A stretch of 50,348 nucleotides of DNA from Bacteroidales bacterium (lineage in GTDB: Bacteria > Bacteroidota > Bacteroidia > Bacteroidales > F082): assembly GCA_017548125.1 (NCBI GenBank), contig JAFYNK010000038.1, forward strand, positions 1 through 50,348. Reading direction: 5' to 3'. Shown one piece after another: positions 37,044 to 45,800 of this stretch; the first letter of the stretch is position 1, and the number at the start of each line of letters is the position of its first letter. Position numbers and translations under genes: made by a program. Below the pieces are notes generated by a model. That model searched no databases. It saw only the letters and a list, made by a program, of their open reading frames with translations, and was not told where the DNA came from.

Positions 37044-37289
37044 ATGAAATTTTATCTTAACAACATCACAGAACCTATTGAGATAAATAAACAAGAGTTT
37101 GTAAATTTTCTTAATGAATTATTGGATAACTTTGATTCTTTAAATTTAGTTTCCTTACAAATTGAAACGAAAGATATGGCTCTCATAAAAAAATGCAATA
37201 ACGAACAAATAGCTATAGATGAAAACAATCCTTTATATGAAAAACTAATGGATGCGCTATCTAAAACAGATATGAAACCACATATATAA
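37044..37289 (+). CDS. Hypothetical small protein, paralog of the one at 36143-36385
   Basis: 81 residues. Same layout and motifs as its paralog (FLNELLDNF, IETKDMAL, LYEKLMDALSK), at clear but not close similarity. It closes the AT-rich operon. The two copies flanking the split gene could be variants of an immunity or adaptor protein; that is only a guess. Confidence 0.7.
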   Translation: MKFYLNNITEPIEINKQEFVNFLNELLDNFDSLNLVSLQIETKDMALIKKCNNEQIAIDENNPLYEKLMDALSKTDMKPHI

Positions 37290-37373
37290 CCATTTATTTC
37301 TAAAAGAACAAGACTATAACACTGTTGTACCCTGCTCTTAACATATAAATGGCACAAAATAGCTATGTCACAA

Positions 37374-37406
37374 ACAAGACTCCCGAAATGATATCGGGAG
37401 TCTTGT
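37374..37406. terminator. Palindromic terminator between convergent genes
   Basis: A 13-bp perfect stem ACAAGACTCCCGA / TCGGGAGTCTTGT with a 7-base loop. Flanking sequence is T-rich on the plus side. It separates the SPFH operon from the DUF1016 gene. Confidence 0.75.
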
Positions 37407-37417
37407 TGTTTGAGAAG

Positions 37418-38452
37418 CTATTTCATATTTCTTTTCTTTATCTCATTTGTAATCATTGCTTCTAGTTTGTTTTGTGGCAAGAGATATTGAAATTCAGCAA
37501 CGCCTATTGGTTTGTTGATGTCTTGTAAAGCAAGTTCTACTTCCAAATGATCTTTGCTGGCGCAAAGAATAATACCAATGGAAGGATTCTCATCTGGTGC
37601 TTTTTCCAATTTATCTAACAATGATAAATAAAAGTTCATCTTGCCAATATATTCAGGTTTGAATTCGCCTATTTTCAGTTCAATGGCAATCATAGAACGT
37701 AATTTACGATGAAAAAACAATAGGTCAACGTGATATTCCTTATCATTATATGACAAGGTATGTTGGTTTCCGATAAAACTGAAACCATTGCCTAATTCCA
37801 TAATAAAAGAGGTGATTTTATTGACTAAATGTCGTTCTAAATCCAATTCTTTCAAAGGCTCAATGGCATCAATGAATCCAAGATGATAGTGACTTCTGAA
37901 AATCTCATTGGCATATTCTGCATTTTCTTCAGACATGGTAATTGCAAAATTGTTAGTCTTCTCGCTTGCTTGTATTGAAAGATGATATTTTGATTTCAAA
38001 GCGAGAAGTAGCATACTACGAGACCAATTCTTTGAGATGACTTCATTGGCGTAGAAAAGAATATGCTCAGATGATAAATCGTTGTTTAATAATAGTAGAT
38101 TATGACCCCATGGCAAAACTGCAACAGCTTGTTGCAGTTTTGTATCTTCTTGATAATAGCGAAGATAGAAACGCTTCATCTCCCATAAGTTTCTTGGTGA
38201 CACCCCCATATTAGGATATCTCTTTTTCAGATCTACTGATAATCTTTTTACAATTTGATCTCCGTGTTTACTGTCGAGTTTGCGTTCTTCTAAAAGTTTG
38301 CCAATCTCCCAATGAGAAGATATGACATGCATATTGATTTGTTTAGCAATACGAACTCGTGAAGATTCTATAACTGCGATAGTATCGTACAGTAATTCCT
38401 GATAATCCTTTTCATCGTAATTTCCAGATGAACTTAAAAAGTTATTTCTCAT
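37418..38452 (-). CDS. DUF1016/YhcG family protein with PDDEXK nuclease domain
   Basis: 344 residues. An N-terminal DUF1016 helical domain (about 15-150: RVRIAKQINMHVISSHWEIGK, NMGVSPRNLWEMKRFY, LPWGHNLLLL) leads to a PDDEXK fold (about 200-340). The active-site pattern Asp243 ... Glu258-x-Lys260 (YHVDLLFFH, AIELKIGEF) is intact. These proteins are common beside restriction-modification and mobile genes; a nuclease role is predicted. It lies at the right end of the accessory block, on the opposite strand, with its own promoter. Confidence 0.9.
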   Translation of the reverse strand: MRNNFLSSSGNYDEKDYQELLYDTIAVIESSRVRIAKQINMHVISSHWEIGKLLEERKLDSKHGDQIVKRLSVDLKKRYPNMGVSPRNLWEMKRFYLRYYQEDTKLQQAVAVLPWGHNLLLLNNDLSSEHILFYANEVISKNWSRSMLLLALKSKYHLSIQASEKTNNFAITMSEENAEYANEIFRSHYHLGFIDAIEPLKELDLERHLVNKITSFIMELGNGFSFIGNQHTLSYNDKEYHVDLLFFHRKLRSMIAIELKIGEFKPEYIGKMNFYLSLLDKLEKAPDENPSIGIILCASKDHLEVELALQDINKPIGVAEFQYLLPQNKLEAMITNEIKKRNMK

Positions 38453-38478
38453 GATTTCTAAATTTCGGTTAATACTGC

Positions 38479-38509
38479 AAAGCTACAGCCTCATCAATCT
38501 TTTGTCAAG
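38479..38509 (-). promoter_or_regulatory. Promoter of the DUF1016 gene
   Basis: On the minus strand TTG (38507-38509), a 20-base spacer and TAGCTTTG (38479-38486). The leader is about 25 nt. The rest of 38510-38743 is AT-rich with a separate -7 element for rlmN. Confidence 0.75.
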
Positions 38510-38656
38510 CGTTTGCAAAGGAAATGTTTCGCTTTTAACATTTTTTAACATAAATATTAATGAAATTAAGAAAATTGTGTTAAAATTTGTTAAGACTAAG
38601 TCCTCTGAGTTTCTGAATTTCTAATAAAAACCTCCAATGGTTCTGAGTTTTTTTCT

Positions 38657-38664
38657 TAAATTTG
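38657..38664 (+). promoter_or_regulatory. -7 element of rlmN
   Basis: TAAATTTG, about 80 bases before ATG 38744. No clear -33. Confidence 0.5.
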
Positions 38665-38743
38665 CACACTTCTCAACGAAGTTTTAACTGGACAAAGACT
38701 ATTCTGTTGTCCGTTGTCTGTTGACCTATAAAAATATCATATC

Positions 38744-39757
38744 ATGAAAGCATTATTAGGATTATCTTTAGCTGAAATACAGGAAATCGTCAACCAACAT
38801 GGTTTACCAAAGTTCACAGCCAAGCAATTAACCGAATGGCTCTACAAGAAACACACTGGCAGCTTTGACGAGATGACAAACCTCTCTAAAGCGACACGCC
38901 AGCTTCTTTCAGAGAACTACACTACTGGCTATCGTAACTTCGAAACAGTACAAGAGTCTAATGACGGCACCAAGAAATATCTCTTCCCTGGCGCTGACGG
39001 ATTCATAGAGTCAGCATATATACCTGACAAAGAACGTGCAACATTATGCGTTTCATCACAAGTGGGCTGCAAAATGAACTGCCTTTTCTGTCAGACCGGC
39101 AAACAGGGTTTTCAAGAAAATCTTCCTGCAAGCGATATCTTGAACCAAATCCTCAACCTCCCAGAGTATGAGAAACTCACCAACTTCGTATTTATGGGCA
39201 TGGGCGAGCCTATGAACAACTACGACAACCTGATGCGTACGCTCAACGTGATGACATCAGACTGGGGTCTCGCCATGAGTCCAACACGTATCACCGTCTC
39301 AACAGTGGGCGTCATCCCTTATATGAAACGCTTCCTCGAAGAGTCGAAATGCAACCTCGCCGTCAGCCTCCACTCTCCTTTCCACGACGAGAGAATGAAG
39401 ATCATGCCTGTTGAAAAGGCTTATCCTATCAGAGAAGTCATCCACGCTATCCGTCAGCACGACTGGAGCGGACAACGCCGCGTCTTCTTCGAATATATCG
39501 TATTCAAAGGCCTCAACGACACCTCCGACCATATCAAAGAACTCGCTAAACAACTGGGCAGCCTACGTTGCAGAGTTAACCTCATCAGATTCCACAACAT
39601 ACCAGGCGTCAACCTACAAAGCCCAACAAACGAGGACATGATAAGATTCCGCGACAGACTCAACGACAAAGGCATCATCGCTACAATCAGAGCGTCAAGA
39701 GGACAAGACATCGACGCCGCTTGCGGTTTGCTGTCAACAAAGAATAAATTGGGTTAA
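38744..39757 (+). CDS. rlmN: 23S rRNA (adenine-C2)-methyltransferase, radical SAM
   Basis: 337 residues. It methylates A2503 of 23S rRNA and A37 of some tRNAs. The radical-SAM cluster motif is Cys109-x3-Cys113-x2-Cys116 (VGCKMNCLFCQTG). FVFMGMGEPMNNYDN, ISTVGV-type residues (TVSTVGVIPYMKRF) and a C-terminal conserved Cys in AACGLL (methyl-carrier) follow. Length is typical. GC content is visibly higher than in the accessory block just upstream. menG follows after 48 bp. Confidence 0.96.
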   Translation: MKALLGLSLAEIQEIVNQHGLPKFTAKQLTEWLYKKHTGSFDEMTNLSKATRQLLSENYTTGYRNFETVQESNDGTKKYLFPGADGFIESAYIPDKERATLCVSSQVGCKMNCLFCQTGKQGFQENLPASDILNQILNLPEYEKLTNFVFMGMGEPMNNYDNLMRTLNVMTSDWGLAMSPTRITVSTVGVIPYMKRFLEESKCNLAVSLHSPFHDERMKIMPVEKAYPIREVIHAIRQHDWSGQRRVFFEYIVFKGLNDTSDHIKELAKQLGSLRCRVNLIRFHNIPGVNLQSPTNEDMIRFRDRLNDKGIIATIRASRGQDIDAACGLLSTKNKLG

Positions 39758-39805
39758 GGTTTAAAGTTTAAGGTTTAAGGTTCAAAGTTATTAGTTATTA
39801 AAAAA

Positions 39806-40525
39806 ATGGCCGATAAAAATTTCGTGAGAGCGATGTTCAATAATATCGCTCCTACTTACGACAAACTCAATCATATCCTTTCTCTTAACATTGATAAAAT
39901 CTGGAGAAAGAAAGCTGTCAAACGCATCTGTAAGGAACTCAGGGGTTCAGGCCCTCAGGACTTCAGGGATGAAGCTCACGTTCTTGACGTGGCTTGCGGC
40001 ACTGCTGATTCTAGCATCGCTTTGGCTAAGGCAGGCGTCCCTTTCGTTACCGGCATCGACATCTCCGAAGGTATGATAAAAATAGGCGAAGAGAAAATAG
40101 CAGCATTAAACCTTAATAATATAAGCCTTAAAGTAGATGACTGCGAAAACCTCAGCTTCAACGACAACACCTTCAACTCTGCCTTCATCGCTTTCGGAAT
40201 CAGAAACTTCGAAGACAAGAAAAAAGGTCTGAATGAACTGAGACGCGTCTTGAAAGACAACGGTCACCTTCTAATCCTAGAACTCTCCGTGCCTCAAAAC
40301 TTCATCTTATTGTCTTTATATAAACTGTATTTCCTCCATATACTTCCTTTCATCGGCAAGAAAATATCAGGCGACAGCAAGGCTTACACCTATCTCCCTA
40401 TGTCTGTCATGAATTTCCCTAAACCTAAAGAATTCATGAAGATGATGGAAGAATGCGGTTACAAAAACGTCAAACAGAAAGCGCTGACATTCGGACTCTG
40501 CAGAATCTATGAAGGATTTGTTTAA
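39806..40525 (+). CDS. menG: Demethylmenaquinone methyltransferase
   Basis: 239 residues, class I SAM-dependent methyltransferase of the UbiE/MenG family. VRAMFNNIAPTYDKLNHILS at the N-terminus and the SAM motif VLDVACGTADSSIALA are typical, as are AFGIRNFEDKKKGL and TYLPMSVMNFPKP. It makes the last step of menaquinone synthesis, consistent with menA just downstream. Its stop codon is the first bases of a TTCATAAT word repeat. Confidence 0.95.
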   Translation: MADKNFVRAMFNNIAPTYDKLNHILSLNIDKIWRKKAVKRICKELRGSGPQDFRDEAHVLDVACGTADSSIALAKAGVPFVTGIDISEGMIKIGEEKIAALNLNNISLKVDDCENLSFNDNTFNSAFIAFGIRNFEDKKKGLNELRRVLKDNGHLLILELSVPQNFILLSLYKLYFLHILPFIGKKISGDSKAYTYLPMSVMNFPKPKEFMKMMEECGYKNVKQKALTFGLCRIYEGFV

Positions 40526-40630
40526 TTCATAATTCATAATGCATAATTCATAATTACTTTAAAACAAAGTCTAAAGGCAAAAGCTTTTTAACAAATATGA
40601 ACTTTAGCCATTAGCCTTTTGTCCTTTGTC
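40524..40630. repeat. TTCATAAT words plus AGCCATTAGCC words between menG and menA
   Basis: Tandem TTCATAAT/GCATAAT at 40524-40556, sharing a 25-bp word with 13607-13632, followed by AAAGTCTAAAGGC and TTAGCCATTAGCC-type words to 40630. Confidence 0.7.
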
Positions 40631-40645
40631 TAAAAAAATAAAATT

Positions 40646-41527
40646 ATGTTAAAAAAAATTAAGAAATGGGGATCAATCATTAGGCCAAGGACTTTACCTG
40701 TGTCGATGGCATCCGTTATCATGGCAATCGCTTTGTCTTTTGTAAAAGACGAGAAACAATGGTTGCCTGCTGCTCTTTGCCTATTGTTCGCGGTTCTGGC
40801 GCAGATTGTCTCTAACCTCGCCAACGACTACGCCGACTTCAAGACTGGCAGCGATAATGAAAACAGCCTCGGTCCTGAGAGAAAACTGGTAAGTGGCGAA
40901 ATAACAGCAAAAACGATGCTCAAAGCCATAATCATCGCTGCATCAGTATGTTTCTTGGTTGGATTGAGTCTTTTATATTGGGGCGGATGGATATTGCTTC
41001 CATTCGGATTATTGATAATGGCTGTAGCGTTCTGCTACTCAATGGGACCTTTCCCTTTGTCATACCACGCGTTAGGCGACGTTGCCGTCATCTTGTTCTT
41101 CGGAATAGTTCCAATAACTTTCACATATTATATTTTAACAAAAGAAATAAACTGGGAAATAATAGCTGCCGGCATCTCAATGGGCATCGTTGTTGATGAA
41201 CTGCTCATCGTCAACAACGTGCGCGACGAAAAAGAAGACATCTTGCACAACAAAAAAACTACAGTGGGTTTGTTAGGAAGCAAGTTCATGAAGAAAATGT
41301 TTCTCCTTAATCCATTCATCGCATGCGGATTGGGATTTTATTTCATGAAAGACATCTGCGATTATAAAGTATGGGCAATAGCCATAATACCAATGCTGAT
41401 TTACTCTATCAGCGTTTATATAAAATTAGAAAGATATAAAGGCAAACAACTCAACGCATTATTGGGACAAGCGTCACTCGAAGCGATAATATTCGCCATG
41501 ACAGTGTTGGCAGTCACCTTATTATAA
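40646..41527 (+). CDS. menA: 1,4-dihydroxy-2-naphthoate polyprenyltransferase
   Basis: 293 residues with eight to nine membrane helices. It attaches the polyprenyl chain to dihydroxynaphthoate before MenG acts. Asp-rich motifs are visible: LANDYADFKTG (about 65-75) and VNNVRDEKED (about 187-196), the UbiA-superfamily pair. RPRTLPVSM at the N-terminus is typical of MenA. The last base of its stop abuts the stop of the convergent regulator. Confidence 0.95.
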   Translation: MLKKIKKWGSIIRPRTLPVSMASVIMAIALSFVKDEKQWLPAALCLLFAVLAQIVSNLANDYADFKTGSDNENSLGPERKLVSGEITAKTMLKAIIIAASVCFLVGLSLLYWGGWILLPFGLLIMAVAFCYSMGPFPLSYHALGDVAVILFFGIVPITFTYYILTKEINWEIIAAGISMGIVVDELLIVNNVRDEKEDILHNKKTTVGLLGSKFMKKMFLLNPFIACGLGFYFMKDICDYKVWAIAIIPMLIYSISVYIKLERYKGKQLNALLGQASLEAIIFAMTVLAVTLL

Positions 41528-42127
41528 TCACTCGTAAATATCAGATTCTTCCACGAGATTATTAAGCAAAGCATAAACAGTGAGACCGGAAACAGACTTG
41601 ATTCCAGTTTTTTTCACGATATTCTTACGGTGCGTTACGACAGTATGAACCGAGATATTCAACATGTCTGAAATATCTTTATTCGTCATGCCTTTTGCAA
41701 CGCATATCAAAACGTCAGTCTCGCGATTCGACAAATCGACACTTTCATTTTGCAACATCGAGTCGTCATTATTATTAATGAGATTGAAAATCTTATTCGC
41801 GACTCTTTGCTTATTATCGCTCAACTCTATTATTTCCTTAAAATATCTTAACAGGCTTTTATCGATAAAAGTCGTGACAAGCGCAACACATATTGTATCA
41901 GGATAATTCTGGTTTATTTGCCTGATAATATTATTGTTGGTATAACCCATCATCAAAGGATTGACAATCAACACATCTGGATTATATACTATCATTTTAT
42001 CATTTAAATCATCCACATTGTCAATCACAGAAACGACTTGCAACTGGTTCAAATCCTCGAAGAATCTGAGCAGACCTGCTGATACTATTGGAGATGGTTC
42101 TGCTATGACTATCTTATTTATTTTCAT
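41528..42127 (-). CDS. LuxR-type response regulator with degenerate receiver
   Basis: 199 residues. The N-terminal receiver fold (about 1-120) has Glu-Pro in place of the usual Asp pair (IVIAEPSPIVSAG) and Asn56 where the phospho-acceptor Asp should be (PDVLIVNPLMMG), so phosphorylation is unlikely. The C-terminal LuxR/NarL HTH is intact (LSNRETDVLICVAKGMTNKD, SVHTVVTHRKNI). It overlaps the hemerythrin gene by 14 bp, so the two are co-translated. It may respond to a ligand or to the hemerythrin partner. Its own gene is the second of the pair. Confidence 0.88.
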   Translation of the reverse strand: MKINKIVIAEPSPIVSAGLLRFFEDLNQLQVVSVIDNVDDLNDKMIVYNPDVLIVNPLMMGYTNNNIIRQINQNYPDTICVALVTTFIDKSLLRYFKEIIELSDNKQRVANKIFNLINNNDDSMLQNESVDLSNRETDVLICVAKGMTNKDISDMLNISVHTVVTHRKNIVKKTGIKSVSGLTVYALLNNLVEESDIYE

Positions 42128-42815
42128 AGCATTTCCTTTCTAAAAGTTCGACAAAAGGCACAAGCACGCGTTCTTCAACAAGAGTATGACAATTCAAATC
42201 GGATGACAAATCCATTATATCGAGAGATATTTCTATTCTTTCTTTAGGGAAAATATCAGCTGGGAGATATTTAATGAGTATATTCATCAGATCTCCGAGT
42301 TTGTCTTCAATATTACTATGTGTCGATTTAAATTCATGGATGGAGAATTTATTCTCTGAATCATTGCCCAATGAATTGATATAAGGGAACACTGTCTCCT
42401 CCTCATATTTAAAATGATTTGCCACTTCGTCTTTATATTCTTTGAAGAAACGCTGCAAGGTATTACCGAAGCGTTCTGGACAGGCTTCAACTATTCTATT
42501 GAGGTGATGTTCTATATGTGGTATTCTTTCTTCCACATAATATCTATGAGACACTGACAGATAAGATATTATTGTCTCCGTATTGACAGAATCCAGTTCT
42601 ACTGACGAAGGGATATAATCTGGATTTGCATATAAATTACAAATCAACAAAAAGAATGACGAACTTACATTAGCTTTCTCGCACACTTCTTTCACGTTAT
42701 GGTCGCCAAATCCGAGTTCTATACCAAATCTCGACAAAGTGAGCATCAGTTTAGGGTTAGAAATGACAAGTTCTGCCATTTTAGTTTTTTCAGAGAAAAG
42801 TTCGTAAGAAACCAT
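42114..42815 (-). CDS. Hemerythrin-domain protein, RIC/ScdA/YtfE-like
   Basis: 233 residues. The N-terminal ScdA_N-like region (LTLSRFGIELGFGDHNVKE) lacks the CC pair of the classic family (GF instead). The di-iron helical bundle follows: YVEERIPHIEHHLNRI, NHFKYEEETVFPYI, STHSNIEDKL and HTLVEERVLVPFVELL, with His and Glu ligands at the expected places. RIC proteins repair Fe-S clusters damaged by nitrosative or oxidative stress; other hemerythrins sense or carry O2. A partner to the overlapping LuxR regulator suggests a redox- or O2-responsive pair. It has no visible promoter motif. Confidence 0.88.
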   Translation of the reverse strand: MVSYELFSEKTKMAELVISNPKLMLTLSRFGIELGFGDHNVKEVCEKANVSSSFFLLICNLYANPDYIPSSVELDSVNTETIISYLSVSHRYYVEERIPHIEHHLNRIVEACPERFGNTLQRFFKEYKDEVANHFKYEEETVFPYINSLGNDSENKFSIHEFKSTHSNIEDKLGDLMNILIKYLPADIFPKERIEISLDIMDLSSDLNCHTLVEERVLVPFVELLERKCYENK

Positions 42816-42837
42816 ATTTTAATTTTTGCTTATTATC

Positions 42838-42876
42838 ATTAAAAAAAGGTTTTGAGCAATCATACTCAAAACCTTT
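42838..42876 (-). terminator. Terminator of the 1473-aa adhesin gene
   Basis: A 13-bp perfect stem AAAAGGTTTTGAG / CTCAAAACCTTTT with an 8-base loop; the minus strand continues into a T-run. Confidence 0.88.
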
Positions 42877-42884
42877 TGATTATC

Positions 42885-45800
42885 TTATTTAACGACATTC
42901 ACTCGTTCAACAGCGACGCCGTTTTCTGTTATTATACGTACCATATACAAACCAGATTCGTATTGTGACATATCGATGACTTCATTATCAGAGTCAACGG
43001 CTACGTCATAAACCATCTGACCTAATGCGTTGATGATGCTGATACGTCTCATATCTTCTGCTGAAACATTCAAGTTAGATTTTGTTGGGTTTGGATAAAC
43101 CATCAAATCTTCGAGTTCGTTTTCAACTATAGATTCGCCTTGGCATGTCAAGCATGACATAGCATAGTAAGAAACGTTAGGCAAGCCGCCGTGAACCACT
43201 TTAAGGCAGTATTCTGCGTCAGCGTCAGCTTCATCGGTGAATGTGTTGCCTGTAACAGGTTCGCTCACTACGAGTTCGCCGTCACGGTAAATCATAGTAC
43301 CGATGATATCGTTTTCCATTCCTGGATATGTACCTTCGTAGTTAACGAAAGCGCGGATGTTCCAAGTGTAGTTCCATTCGATGTCGGTCCACATATCCCA
43401 CCATGTTTCGCCGTCTTCTGAGATCCAGCGTCCGTTAGGATTGCCAGTGTTAGCGCCAGCTGGAGCGATATATTGTCCGTTATAGTTGTAGAATACAATC
43501 CAGATGTTTTCGTTGCCGATAGGAATTGCTGTTGTCAAATCAAACTCAACATATTGTTTTGAGCCGTAGCAATAATAAGGCTGAGTATGAATCTTGTTGA
43601 TAGGAGCTGTATCGCCGCCTGTATAGATTTGTATTTCACCATTGTGATATGCATAGTCGTAAGTCATGACTTTGAGCAATTTCTTGCCAACGTAAGGAGC
43701 CAAGTCGGCTGCTGGGAACATGATACCCCAGTAGAATGAGCCGCCGCTGTAACGACCGACGCCGTCAACATTTTCGCCATCGTCATAGAATAACGCGTTG
43801 CCTGCTGATTCGTTTTCGTGGCTTACTTCTGGCATTGTCCATGTCAAAACGTTTTTGCCGTCAACATTTTCGACTTTTATTTCTGAAGCATATTCAAAAT
43901 CATCACATTCTCTGAAAGTCCATGATGTCTTGGCAGCTGCGCTTGAACCTGTTGTGTAGTTTGCGATAACGGTTGTTGTATAGACTGCACCTTCTTCAAA
44001 AGCGTAAGCAGCGATGTCGTGTTGATAATATGGAGTTGTCACTTCATCGACTTTAGAGCCGTTTAATTTGATGGTGTAAGAAACCAGCTCTCTTGAATTG
44101 TCAGCGTCCCATTTAACCCAACCTGTTGGTGACACATAAAGATTTTCAACTGCTGACAATACTTCTTGAAGCACGATGTCAAATTCTTGAGCGTCCCAGA
44201 TTTCAACCACTTTGCTTTGATATTCTGAAGTGAAACCAGGTTTTTCAACTGTCAATTCATATTTACCCTTACGGAAGTTGTTCCATTTGTGTGAGCCTGA
44301 GTTGTTGATTACAACGATATAGTCTGTTGTCTCAACCATATTGATGAAGCTGACTGTTGTTCCCATTGCTGAGTCGCCGCTGTTTGTCTCAACATTAACC
44401 TCAACAGATGTTGTCATTCCTGTATCTATAGTGTTAGACCAAACGATAGCTGACTCATTAGAGTTATTGATGACTTTAAGGTTGTCGATACCTACGCAAT
44501 ATCCGTAATGGTTTTCATTAACGAAAGCGATATAAGTATCTTTTTGAGTATATTGTGACAAATCTACATTAGCTTCTGTCCATGTTGCCACGTCGGCTCC
44601 ATTTGTTGACCACACCTCGGTCCAAGGTCCTGTTGGTGAATTAGCGACTTTCACTTTCAACACGTTAACGTCGCCATCCCATGCTGGTGCAACATATTGG
44701 AATTTCATTATTACACTTGAACATAATGAAAGGTCAAGCGCTGATGTCACCATATAATAAGTTGATGTTGAAGCTGAGCCTTGGCTAAATGCTGAGTAGC
44801 TTCCGTCGTAAGCGTAAGTATTATATGAACTGCTCTTAACTGTCCAGTCTGAGATATAATATTCTGATTCTGGTGTTTCATACACTGTCCATCCTTGTGG
44901 CATTGAACCTGATTCGAAATCTTCTTCGAGTATTATCTTATCAACGCGATTGCCTTCATAAACAGCAGAAACGCCCCATTTGTAAGTACCTGGTTCCAAT
45001 GAACTCCATTCGTTGTCGGTGTATGTCGTTTCTGAGATGTTCTTAACGAGAGGTTCGACGATGTCGCCGTGGATGTTTGTTCTATAAACGTTGTAGCTTG
45101 TAAATGCACGTTCTCCCATTTCCCATTCAACTTTTACCGAGTTAGATATTTCTGTTGCCACAACATTTTCAACTGTCTGATAATCTTCATACATCAAGAA
45201 ATCGAGTGTTAAAGGCTGGCCATATACAAGTTCCACCTCTTCTGTCATTGTTTGATAACCTGCTGCTGTTGCAATAACGCTGTATTCACCTACGATAATA
45301 TCTTCCATATATGTTCCATCTTCGATGTGGATTTTATATGTATGTGAAACGTTATAGTCATCTCTACCAACAAAGGTAATATCGCCTGATTGAATTATTG
45401 TGTTGCCGTCTATTTCAAGAAGTCTGCCTTGTACTGTCGTTGTGCCTGTTACATAAATATTGACAAATTCAGTAGGTGCTGACTCACCATATTGATAAAC
45501 TGCTGTCACTGTGATATTATGACCGTTGATGTTATAAGGAAGTTCGTTTGTTGAATATGATAAAGTTGTAAGGACTTCATCGTTGAGTTTTACATTATCG
45601 GCATAAACATTATAACCGATGCACAATGTGTTAGAAACAGAAGGCCATGAGATAGTCACATTATCGCCTTCATAAATCATGCTGTTAGAGACAATTACGC
45701 CAGCAGGAGCTTCAAATGGTGTAGAGAACATCCATACGTTACCTGTTGTTGTTCCTGATGAGTTACGTGTGTTGACTTGCCAGAAATATGTTGTATTGTC

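Noticed and set aside
37374-37406. Palindrome as an operator rather than a terminator
   Set aside because: It lies between two convergent stops with T-rich flanks; no promoter is nearby.
31603-38452. A genomic island integrated at the tRNA-Leu 3' end
   Set aside because: I found no second copy of the tRNA 3' end downstream and no integrase, so attachment is not supported, although the gene content looks accessory.
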